This document shows positions 1-7,460 of a DNA stretch of 21,305 bases, in pieces. A program made the position numbers and the translations under genes. Source of the DNA: Gnetum montanum (Eukaryota; Streptophyta; Gnetopsida; Gnetales; Gnetaceae). Position 1 is the stretch's first letter. Every line of letters starts with the position of its first letter. The DNA lies in NCBI GenBank assembly GCA_015680685.1, contig MNCI01030304.1, forward strand, positions 1,026,122 through 1,047,426. Reading direction: 5' to 3'. The notes beneath the pieces were generated by a model. It saw nothing but the letters and a program-made list of their open reading frames with translations. It made no database searches and was not told where the DNA came from.

Positions 1-1719
1 AGCACACCCCGCATCAACACCATTCATCCCGAAAACAAACAAGAAACATCTAACAAGCCATTCGTGGTTCAGATCCCTCCCGCTAACCCTGGACCTCAAT
101 CACCCCATGCCCCACAACGGCCATTCGTAATCCGAGTGCCCTCCACCATACCCGCCTCTAACGTCATGACACGCCAACAACCATACGGAGTGCGCATCCC
201 TCCGGCTAACCCTGCAGGTAGACCAACCCCTCACGCTCGGCCTACCCCTTTCGTAGTTTGAGTACCACCTGCAGTAGCAACGACAGAGGCCCAACCTCCG
301 CCAAGACCAACCCCGTATGTTGTTAGGCTACCGGTGCAAACTCCGGCCCGATCGTACACTCAACCCCACCCGGCTCCCTACGTCGTAAAGGTTCCTGGGC
401 AATCCTAGACTCCGAGGTCAACTCCACCTCCGCGTGACACACGAGAACGCCTGGCAGATAGGCTTACGCGAGAACGCTTGGAGAAAGAGCGCCAACGGCT
501 AGCTCTGGGGGCACCTAAGCCCACTCCCCTCAACTCTGTACCCATGTCACCGTCTAACGATCAACCAAGCACAGGCAATGAAGGTGAGTCGTCTGAAAGA
601 CACGAATCATCTAAAGCGACAGCTCCAAAAACTAAAAAGTCAACAAAACGAGAGATAAAACTGTTGGGTCCGATGGATCCAGTCAACACCGATAGAAACA
701 CCCCCAACAGTGAAAACTTTGCAGCCGCCTTGACACAAGTCACACAAGCATTAAAACAAAAGAACACTTCACTGAGCTTGTATGATTTAGTCCTAACATC
801 TCAAACGCATCGGGAAGCTCTAGTACGCATGTTAACGTCAATCCCGGTAGGCGAAGACTTACCCCCAAACGAACCCTCCATCCATGCGGTGATGTTCTCA
901 CCTCGCGGGACTACTCCTAAGCCACTAAGTTTTCATGATGACAACGTCAAGGTGGATAAGAAAATGGGGGAGGTGACAACAGCCCCCATGTTTATAACAA
1001 TATGTATAAACCGGTTCAAAATACATAGGGTCCATGTAGATGATGGAGCTGCCACAAACGTTGTGCCGTACCACATCATTGAACAACTAGGACTTACTGA
1101 ACTACTTAAACCAACCACGACTACATGTTTAAGGTCATTTAGTGGGTCACGTGTAATGGTGAAAGGTACAATAACCTTAAACTTCATAGCGGGAGATCAA
1201 TTCTCAACATCTGCCGATTTCCTAGTGGTGGATGAGATGCCGGGGTTCAACCTAATACTGGGAAGACCTTGGTTAGCCCAACTGAGAGCTGTCTCCTCGC
1301 CTATACATCAAGAAATTCACCTGCCTTATGAAGGCGGAGAAATCGTCATACACGGTGAAGCAGCTACTCCTATCATCTTGTTGCATATGGACATGGACCA
1401 AGGCTCGGAAGTCAAACTTGAAAAACCTAGCCAAAATAACGAGAATCCGGAACCATCAGTAAGCAGTAAATCTTCCGACATGGAACAAAAGCCTCATCAA
1501 ACAGAAACGCCTACGCCTCCTCAAGTAGAAGCTAATATAGAGCTCTCTACGGACATCGAAATATCTGAAAACGCTAACACAAAAGACATTCCATCAGAAG
1601 TCCCTTGGGCTGAATTACCGTTTAATGTAATCAGTGAAGGGGACGCTGAATACCGAATCATACCTGTTGAAACATCGCCTAACATTAAAACGAAAAAAAT
1701 CAAAAAATTACTGAAATGA
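1..1719 (+). pseudogene. Ty3/gypsy gag-pro relic (C-terminal Gag linker plus retropepsin), 5' end outside the window
   Basis: One frame stays open from the first base to a TGA at 1717-1719, broken only by TGA at 259-261 and TAG at 406-408. It begins with a proline-rich repeated segment, then an Arg/Glu-rich helix (about 420-500) and a Ser/Thr/Lys-rich linker. A helical stretch follows that includes YDLVLTSQTHREALVRML (about 781-834), a type of pre-protease motif I associate with Tat/Ogre-like Ty3 elements. The aspartic protease has VHVDDGAATNVVP with the DDGA loop at 1039-1050, then FLVVDEMPGFNLILGRPWL with LGRPW at 1258-1272. This enzyme class processes the Gag-Pol polyprotein. The active site reads DDG rather than DTG/DSG. 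After the protease an acidic, Lys-ending tail closes the frame. No RT, RNase H or integrase is seen. The longest stop-free part starts at 409, and its first ATG is at 544, so it is not an intact gene. Confidence 0.8.
58..396 (+). repeat. Six in-frame proline-rich repeats (P-[FY]-V-V-x-[IVL]-P)
   Basis: Within the gag-pro frame the motif starts at 58, 121, 181, 247, 313 and 376, a spacing of 60-66 nt or 20-22 residues. The copies read PFVVQIP, PFVIRVP, PYGVRIP, PFVV-stop-VP, PYVVRLP and PYVVKVP. Between motifs the sequence is rich in Pro, Ala and Thr. The fourth copy has TGA exactly where copies 2, 3 and 5 have Arg. This looks like an extended linker between Gag and protease that grew by tandem duplication. 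Its function is unknown. Confidence 0.75.
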
Positions 1720-1732
1720 TATTATCACTCCT

Positions 1733-1889
1733 AGTCCGAAATGACGTTAAACTACAAAAAGTCCGAAATGACGTTAAACTATAACAAGTCCGAAATGACA
1801 CTAAACTACGATAAAACAGGAAAACAATTAAATGCCACTCCCAGTCCGAAATGACACTAAACTATTATGTCCGCAATGACATAAAACTA
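1733..1889. repeat. 22-bp core repeat, subtype 1 (five copies, irregular spacing)
   Basis: The core AGTCCGAAATGAC-(3 nt)-AAACTA occurs at 1733-1754, 1760-1781, 1787-1808, 1843-1864 and a variant at 1868-1889 (TGTCCGCAATGACATAAAACTA in form). Copies 1 and 2 are identical over the core, and copies 3 and 4 share ACT in the variable triplet. Spacers are A-rich and range from 3 to 34 nt. The array begins 14 nt after the gag-pro stop codon. Confidence 0.85.
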
Positions 1890-1962
1890 GCCACGATCAG
1901 CAACGATCGGTTGACTGAGAAATCTATCCACGTCCTCCAAAACATTTCCTGATTACGCAAGG

Positions 1963-2071
1963 GGCCCGGAATGGCCATAAACTACGCATGGGGCCCGAAA
2001 TGGCCATAAACTACGCATGGGGCCCGAAATGGCCATAAACTACGCAAGGGGCCCGAAATGGCCATAAACTA
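1963..2071. repeat. 22-bp core repeat, subtype 2 (four copies, strict 29-bp period)
   Basis: The core GGCCCGRAATGGCCATAAACTA lies at 1963-1984, 1992-2013, 2021-2042 and 2050-2071, each preceded by a CGCAWGG-type spacer. The period is exactly 29 bp. The core is clearly related to subtype 1: both share CCG-AATG-C and AAACTA in register. The second subtype therefore looks like a recent amplification from an altered copy of the first. Each unit also contains the palindromes GGGCCC and TGGCCA. Confidence 0.85.
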
Positions 2072-2308
2072 GTGCATGCTTTTCGCTTTGCTTTTATAAT
2101 CACATTTCAGTAATACACTTAAAACAGAAAACAAACCAAAATATGTTTACATTTCTATATCATGATAAACTCAAAATCAACAAAAAAATATTTATATAGT
2201 TATTACATACAATCAACCGACTCTGTCCAGTCCACAATCTTCAAGTTACAGTTCCAGTGTAAATCTGAGCCGAAAAACAAAGAAACAAAACAACTTAAGA
2301 GCTAGATG

Positions 2309-2410
2309 CTAAACATCTGGGACATGACGATCGTCCCCCTTGGACCCGCCAGCACCAGAGGCCTCTGCTCCACTGGGGCCAACTCCTTCAGTTTCACCGC
2401 CACCTTCATC
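2309..2410 (-). pseudogene. Antisense gene, terminal exon 6
   Basis: The acceptor lies at the end of a strong pyrimidine tract (TTCTTTTTTGATCTTTTCAG, ending at 2411). The 102-nt exon is phase 0 and encodes a Gly/Glu/Ala-rich tail that begins DEGGGETEGVGPSG and ends DDRHVPDV before TAG at 2311-2309. The clean splice site and open frame are strong support that this gene was spliced. Confidence 0.6.
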
Positions 2411-2510
2411 CTGAAAAGATCAAAAAAGAAATAACCAACACGAGAATAAGAGAATGTCAAAATTTCAAATATTATTCAATCAACTAACTTCATAAAGATG
2501 AAATGCTTAC

Positions 2511-3295
2511 CATCGCAGATCCCCCCAAGCCGAATTCTAGTCGTCGCAGGATTTCCTCTTCGGAAACACTTGCCCAATCTGTCCCGTCGAGGCCCAAATC
2601 AACATCTGCCAGAGCCTTTTCCTTGTCAACATCCGACCAAGTGGGACATTTCAAAGGGAACTCCCCCACTGACACCTCCCCGGAAGCGGTTGTTATCTGC
2701 CGTTTAGGGGATTCCATCTCTACAATGGTGTTTTGAGCAAATGTGTCAAAGGCAGAGCGCAGACCAAGGCCTTCCACAAAGATTTCCAACTATCGCTTCT
2801 CAGTCGACACTTCTTTTAGCGACTTCTTATACTGGTGCTTGTGGTTCTTTTCGTCTTGCCCCCATTTGCGTACTTTGGAGGCGAAGGCCTTCCAATCTTG
2901 GCACTTGGTGTTCAGCAATTCAATTTGAGCCCTGCGCTCCCCCAGTCTCCTTATTAATCCTGAGTGACGATTGAGTAGGTTTCAATACCTCGTATACGTG
3001 ACCTCAGAGGTCCGCCAAGAGCGATCATTGTCTAATCTGGCTGCGGCGAATTCGTACCGGGCCTTCAGATCGTCACGTTCCAACGTTAGCTCAGAAACCT
3101 CTTTCTCTTTCGCTTGAATTTGGAGCCACAATTGCTCAATGGATCGCCTACACGTCCATACTACTTTAGCATTGTGAACAAAGCCCTCTGCTACCTCTTC
3201 ATAAATGGGTCTGGGCACTTGCTTGATTTCTGGGGAAAGTGTGGGCAAACTCTCCATGTGGACAGTCTCGGACGGATCCCACCTCAGTTGGGCAC
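2511..3295 (-). pseudogene. Antisense gene, exon 5 (coiled coil)
   Basis: The acceptor CCCCCTGGCTAG ends at 3296, after a strong pyrimidine tract, and matches the phase of exon 4. The 785-nt exon encodes a long charged helix with QAKEKEVSELTLERDDLKAR and, further on, RAQIELLNTKCQDWKAF. An acidic region with WSDVDKEKALADVDLGLDG follows. In-frame stops are TGA at 2984-2982 and TAG at 2792-2790. The donor ATG|GTAAGC at 2510 is phase 0. Confidence 0.6.
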
Positions 3296-3382
3296 CTAGC
3301 CAGGGGGAAAAGACAAACGTTAGAACAAACAAAATCGGGAATCAAACTCCAACATAGTAAGGATCTTTGGATGTTCCCATAC

Positions 3383-3560
3383 CTATCTCAGGATGGATCC
3401 CTTCGATCCGCTCAACGACCTCCTCGGCCACACCAGCTACGAAATCCCTTTTACTTGGCATTTCCATCCAAGTTAAAGGTCCATCAGGGCGCGACGTGCT
3501 GACCTTTGGCGGCACTTCAGGGGGAATCTCTGGCTCCTTCTCAGGGATGGTCTCGCTCTC
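3383..3560 (-). pseudogene. Antisense gene, exon 4 (Pro/Glu linker)
   Basis: The best acceptor is TTTCATTCAAAG ending at 3561, which gives ESETIPEKEPEIPPEVPPKV followed by a helical GVAEEVVERIEG segment. The donor GATAG|GTATGG at 3382 is good and its phase matches exon 5. The phase from exon 3 does not match by one base, so a small indel or an unrecognised splice site is likely here. Confidence 0.5.
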
Positions 3561-3632
3561 CTTTGAATGAAACGAAAAATCCACAATGAGATGAAAATAT
3601 ATTAGGCTACACGACTAAGTAACGAAGCATAC

Positions 3633-3836
3633 CATTCCCTCCAGTCTCCTCTGACGTGGGAGGAGCTCCAAGGTCCAAGTTGCCTGTGAGAAAATTACTG
3701 AACATCTCTTTAGTCTCCGCCTGATCATCTAGTGGTTCAGTGTTTCCAGTTCCTTCCCCCAGCACTTCAGTCCCTCCCGCCGGGTCAGTTAACTCTTCAT
3801 CCTCAGGTATAGTCTGCAAATCATGTCTCTTGACTT
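3633..3836 (-). pseudogene. Antisense gene, exon 3 (acidic linker)
   Basis: The acceptor TTGTGTTGAG ends at 3837 and the joined codon keeps the phase. The 204-nt exon encodes a Glu/Asp/Gly/Thr-rich linker containing KRHDLQTIPEDEELTDPAGG. The donor is AATG|GTATGC at 3632. Confidence 0.55.
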
Positions 3837-3924
3837 CTCAACACAAAACGGATGAAGTTAGCTGCATACAATCATTAATCGTTAAAACTATCTGCAAGAT
3901 AAGTGAAGAAAATGAGAGGTTTAC

Positions 3925-4965
3925 CAGGTATTTTAAACCGAATCCGCTTTACTTTGGGCAGTTCAACCTCATTGGACTCCTCAACTGGGCGGTCACGCTT
4001 CGCCAACTTTGATTTGGCTTTGCCTATTGTGTCCCTGACTACCCGCTCTGCCTTTTTGGCAGTGTAGGATACCTCGTCTGGTTCCAACCCTACACTGTCG
4101 CGCGTATGGAGAGAGGCGCCAGACGATCCACCCGTAGTGATCGTAAGGGATTCATCAATCCCCTCGGGGGCGTCTTGAGACTTAGCTGTGTCGAATAGGT
4201 GGTTTATCCAGGGGCGAGATAACTGACTCCTATCGCGCAAAACATATCTGTCCTCCCCACGAACCACTAAAAATTCGGCCAAACGACGAACATAGCCGGC
4301 AAAAAAGGCAAAGGTGAAATGGGACTGAGCGTCTATGTTCAAACGTAGCCGCGCTATCTCTTTAGTCATGCCCGATAATAAGAAGTCAGCCCAATTGTAG
4401 CGCACGCCAGCCTCTAGAACAGTACGAACGACTCACACTGCTTCAACCCCGAGACTCTTAACCTGCGATAGAGTCTTTGGAAACAGATGCACCCGAAATA
4501 AGGGATAAAGCTCGTTGACTTCCTCAACTTTCGTCCTCCCTTGCATTGGAAATCCTTTGGCGCCCTTCGTCACCCCTAACCAATCCTCTAAGGCGCGGAT
4601 CATGTGAATTTCTTTGTGCGTCCTATCTAAAACAATCTTTACACCACCTGTAGGCACGCCAAACAAGTCCGCAAAAAATTGGGGCGATAATTCAAAAATT
4701 ATTTTAACGCCCTTAATACGAGCGCTATAGCGAGAGACGGATCTGTCAAACGAATCCAAGATCCCGATCATCTCCGCTATAGACACGTTCGGGCTAGGGG
4801 CCGCCAAGAGCGCCATGAGGCCGGCATGTTCTAGACAGGCAATAATGGATGGCGGGGCTTTTACCCGTAACCACTTCTGGGCGGCAACGGTTTCACCAAA
4901 TTTCATAGAGAGAGTCGCTTCAGTCCGCCCGGTTACAACAGAATCCCCGAAAGAGGTAGTGCCAG
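3925..4965 (-). pseudogene. Antisense gene, exon 2 (main globular domain)
   Basis: The acceptor is TCTCTACAG ending at 4966, and the first two bases complete the codon begun in exon 1. The 1041-nt exon reads through one TGA (4435-4433) in the same frame on both sides. Motifs include KWLRVKAPPSIIACLEHAGL, ELSPQFFADLFGVPTGGV, LYPLFRVHLF and NWADFLLSGMTKEIARLRLN. It ends in a Lys/Arg-rich patch (PKVKRIRFKIP) that could be a nuclear localisation signal. The donor is CCTG|GTAAAC at 3924. A separate 27-nt 'intron' around the TGA is too short to be real. Confidence 0.65.
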
Positions 4966-5055
4966 CTGTAGAGACAAATCCAAAACCCTCGCATTAGTTT
5001 AACACTCGGCAATTGAACAAACACATCACGACATCTAGAAAACATTCCCACTTAC

Positions 5056-5310
5056 TCTCCGTGTTAGATTTTGAGGTTTCGCCCAGATCCGAAGCAGATG
5101 GAAAAATCGGCCCATTAGGGGACCAGTCGGCGTGCAGCCATCCACGCGCGGTGCATTGCGCAAACGCCTTAGAAAACTTCTTGTGGAAGTTCTTCATGGC
5201 GTCGCTAGTCTATTCCTGCGATCCCGCGGTCTCTGTTTTTCTTTCCAGCCGGGGACCGATGATTTCAGGCGGTACAACCAGAAAATCCTAGAACTCTTGT
5301 GCACCCAGTG
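5056..5310 (-). pseudogene. Antisense gene, exon 1 (5' truncated)
   Basis: The frame includes DFLVVPPEIIGPRLERK and then MKNFHKKFSKAF with the ATG at 5197-5195. TAG codons lie at 5290-5288 and 5212-5210. The exon ends at 5056 before a donor GTAAGT (5055-5050), leaving a one-base phase. The frame continues upstream of the ATG with coding-like sequence, so the ATG may be internal. Confidence 0.6.
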
Positions 5311-5339
5311 GAGGGGGGGGGGGGGGGCGCCCCCCCCCA
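5311..5339. repeat. G15-CG-C9 homopolymer palindrome at an element junction
   Basis: A run of 15 G (5313-5327) is followed by CG and 9 C (5330-5338). It separates the truncated 5' end of the antisense gene from the truncated end of the LINE endonuclease frame. It could be a real recombination scar or a sequencing or assembly artefact. Confidence 0.7.
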
Positions 5340-6085
5340 GACTTCTCTCAAGTGTGAAGGCATTGGTTGAAGTCTCCCACAACTATTCATGATCGATGGT
5401 TTGGCACCAAGGCCGCCACTTGGTTCAGCTCGTGCAGCCGTTGTTCCCAATTCTGTGCCCCGTAGAAGTTGGTCAACTAAATCCCCTGGGAGGGGAGGTA
5501 GACGGTTATGGCCTAGTGCAATGCGTCCATGAGCATCATGGCATAGCGGGCCAAAACACCGAGTCCACCGGCCCAGCCCAGGTAGGGATGGTAGTCCAAC
5601 CTTCCCATTGGAGAAGGTGCGACTCCATCGCTTGCAGCTTGGTCTCTTGGAGGCAAACAATGTCACAATCTTCATCTCGGACAATTTTGCGCAGGGCATT
5701 TCTTTTATATGGGGTACCTTGCCTCCTGTAGTTCCAGCTGAATAGCGTCATGTGTGACCAGAGTTGCGGCGTTGGTAGACCTCCCGGAGGGTCTGTTGCA
5801 GTCCCATGTCAATATTCCGTTGGGCCTGTTTGCCCTTGGACCAACTCTCACTCGGTCGGCCAGGTTGGCCCTCTTCGTCCCGGACCACTGGGCTACACCC
5901 GGATTCCTCGAGTGTGGGTTCCTTCTCCTGGCACTGTCGGGTCTTGGTGCTCCCCCTAACTACATTCACCCACTCACTCGGGGGGGGGGAGCTCTATCCC
6001 GGGCTCCTTGGGGTTGGTAGTTAATGGAGACGAGGGGTTTGGGGAGTATCAGCTATGGTGGTGTGGGTTGGTGGTGATGGGGCGA
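5340..6085 (-). mobile_element. LINE segment, copy 2: end of ORF1 and N-terminal half of ORF2 endonuclease
   Basis: ORF1 C-terminal sequence (5969-5748) ends with DMGLQQTLREVYQRRNSGHT. ORF2 begins at ATG 5751-5749, overlapping the ORF1 stop as ATGA. It shows the AP-endonuclease motifs SWNYRRQG and VCLQETKLQ, then (in a shifted frame with stops) NFYGAQNWEQR and VVGDFNQ, with GDFN at 5378-5367. Homology stops about 30 bp later at the G/C tract. No reverse transcriptase is present. The upstream part (5980-6085) is C-rich on this strand and probably belongs to the proline-rich part of ORF1. This copy appears more GC-rich than copy 1. Confidence 0.65.
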
Positions 6086-6094
6086 ACAATTACT

Positions 6095-6463
6095 GGTTGA
6101 AGTCCCCAATCATAATTCAAGCTATCCTATGTAGAATTTGGCCAATAATCTTGTGTAGCTCCCATAGATGTTCTTCTAATTTGTTTGCCATAATCTCTAT
6201 GAATGCATGAATGTAGTAATGCTCTAGTGGGATGAATTGATCACATCCATCAGAATCTTGGAAATAGTTGCAAGCCCTCTTGCCTTTTCATGGGAGTCCA
6301 CGACATGCCATCCTTGCCATTGTAATACTGTACGGTGTGTGGCTTGGAGTTTAGTCTCTTGTGGACACACCTTGTTGGAGCCACCTATGTGCACTAGTTC
6401 CTTCAAGCTACATCTTTTGTAGTGGGTACCTTGTCCCCTATAATTCCACGAAAAGATTTTCAT
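6095..6463 (-). pseudogene. LINE ORF2, N-terminal AP endonuclease (copy 1)
   Basis: The frame begins MKIFSWNYRGQGTHYKR, then CPQETKLQATHRTVLQWQGW. After stops and a frame change it shows MIGDFNQ near 6107-6095. These are the Asn, Glu and Asp/Asn active-site blocks of APE-type LINE endonucleases, which nick the target site. The C-terminal half of the domain and the RT are absent. Confidence 0.6.
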
Positions 6464-6762
6464 GGTCTGCTATTAGACCTCTTCTTGTACACCCCTTTGA
6501 GGGTTGCTTGAGTCCCTAAATCAATCTCTTGCTGGGTCTTCTTCAACCTTGTCTCTTGCCCATTTGCTCTCCCAGCTTTCTTTAGTTCAAGCTTTACCAT
6601 GAAACCATGGGCCTCCCTTGTCAGCAATTGTTTAACAATTGGCTGCAGAGGCAACAAAGGGGAATCCCACGTTGTTGAAGTCCAATCCCCCAAGGATAGG
6701 AGCTCCACCATTCGATGTGGAGTAGTATGCTTCGGCTGTGCCTCCTCATTTGATAAGGTCAT
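6460..6762 (-). pseudogene. LINE ORF1, C-terminal part
   Basis: A 100-codon segment ends in QEIDLGTQATLKGVYKKRSN, matching the tail of ORF1 in copy 2 (DMGLQQTLREVYQRRNS). The stop TGA (6462-6460) overlaps the ORF2 ATG (6463-6461) as ATGA. Confidence 0.5.
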
Positions 6763-6819
6763 AAGTAGGGCAGAGTGACTTCTCTACTCTTCCCACTTGG
6801 CCCCCTTTCCCACTAGCAT

Positions 6820-6882
6820 TGGTGGTGGTGGAGGGGGAGGATGGGGAGGGGGAGGGGGGAGGGCAGGGAAGAGGAGGGTGCG
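6820..6882. repeat. Purine-rich GGA/GGT tract
   Basis: The + strand is a nearly pure G-rich stretch (GGTGGTGGTGGAGGGGGAGG and similar), so the LINE strand is C-rich and would encode proline. It lies inside ORF1 of copy 1 in the position where copy 2 also has a C-rich tract. Confidence 0.7.
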
Positions 6883-6913
6883 ACCAGCATAGCCTAGCCT
6901 TTCCTATTGACTA

Positions 6914-7255
6914 TCACCCATCCATCGCTAGAACCCTCAGTTGTAGGATTGTTGCCTTGAGGTGCATCTGACATTTCTTGGTGGCATGGTTTTCTTTGCA
7001 GTAGATATTACATGAACTTGGTTGTGCAGCTTGATGGGGGACCCAGATCGCCCTTGGGATGTTTTCATATTTAATGATCAATGTTTCTTCCCTTGAAGGA
7101 AGATCTAGAAGGACTTGTTTGAGGAGGTTTTTTGGGTAGAGAGATCGGCAGAATCTCATGTATCCCATGTGCTCCTTTGTCATTGTAAACTTGTCAAAGG
7201 TGATGAACTCGCCAAATAATCTTGCTAGTGTTTGTAGGAAGTTTGTGGTCCACAA
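6914..7255 (-). pseudogene. LINE ORF1, RNA-binding part with zinc knuckle
   Basis: The 113-codon open segment reads LWTTNFLQTLARLFGEF at its start, then FTMTKEHMGYMRFC and IIKYENIPRAIWVP, the usual layout of plant LINE ORF1 after DUF4283. A CCHC-like knuckle CNIYCKENHATKKC lies at 7012-6971. Its spacing (CX3CX3HX4C) departs slightly from the common CX2CX4HX4C, probably from decay. The in-frame start is not a genuine ATG. Confidence 0.55.
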
Positions 7256-7259
7256 CCCT

Positions 7260-7460
7260 CATTGTACCTCCCAAGACTCTCACCTAGAGAGGGGGCTATG
7301 TGAAGAAATTAGGGGCACAATGCACTCCTATTCACCAATGCGTGAGGGCTAGGCCCCTGGTGCTTAAGAACCATGGGCCCCCTAGAAGGACCCGATCCCT
7401 AACCTCCATATTATGAAAGATGAAGACCAGAAGCTCCCTTGTTAGTGCATGGATCCCCAG
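7260..7460 (-). pseudogene. LINE ORF1, DUF4283-like region
   Basis: The frame reads LVFIFHNMEVRDRVLLGGPW and on to FLSTRGLALTHW, with GGPWF near 7383-7369. This is the hallmark of the DUF4283 domain in plant L1-type ORF1 proteins, which act as nucleic-acid-binding chaperones of the LINE RNA. Stops follow soon after, and the next conserved part is found in the frame at 7255-6914. Confidence 0.55.

Larger units (their letters stand above)
1720..2308. other. Convergent 3' region between gag-pro and the antisense gene
   Basis: This stretch has no gene. It lies between the stop of the sense gag-pro frame (1719) and the stop of the antisense gene (2309). It holds the 22-bp core repeat array (1733-2071) and then an A-rich segment (about 2090-2300) that would be the 3' untranslated region of the antisense transcript. 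No clear poly(A) signal was chosen, because several AT-rich candidates exist. Confidence 0.6.
2309..5310 (-). pseudogene. Antisense multi-exon gene inside the Ty3 element (decayed, 5' truncated)
   Basis: Six segments on the minus strand join into one reading frame through GT-AG introns of 90, 88, 72, 87 and 100 nt. Four of the five joins keep the frame exactly; the exon 3/4 join is off by one base. The encoded protein has an N-terminal region with DFLVVPPEIIGP, a globular helical domain (exon 2, containing ELSPQFFADLFGVPTGGV and LYPLFRVHLFPKTLS), a Pro/Glu-rich linker (exons 3-4), a charged coiled coil (exon 5) and a Gly/Asp-rich tail ending in PDV (exon 6). The exon 2 domain recalls the gypsy-type or plant-transposon protein domains found as additional ORFs in Tat-lineage elements; that assignment is from memory and tentative. 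In-frame stops are at 5290, 5212, 4435, 2984 and 2792. The 5' end runs into the G/C tract at 5311, so the true start is lost. The nearest usable ATG is at 5197. Confidence 0.7.

Noticed and set aside
1963-2071. CRISPR-like array of regularly spaced repeats
   Set aside because: The spacers are 7 nt and nearly identical, the host is a plant, and the repeat belongs to a retroelement untranslated region.
2498-2974. Several + strand open frames over the antisense exons
   Set aside because: They are shadows of the spliced antisense gene and show no domain of their own.
4412-4438. Apparent 27-nt intron (GTGTGA..AG) between two open pieces of antisense exon 2
   Set aside because: It is far below plant intron size, and the reading frame is the same on both sides, so a single TGA stop explains it.
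5265-5699. Minus-strand open frame of 144 codons
   Set aside because: It is a shadow of the LINE endonuclease; the GDFN and QETKLQ motifs lie in other frames.
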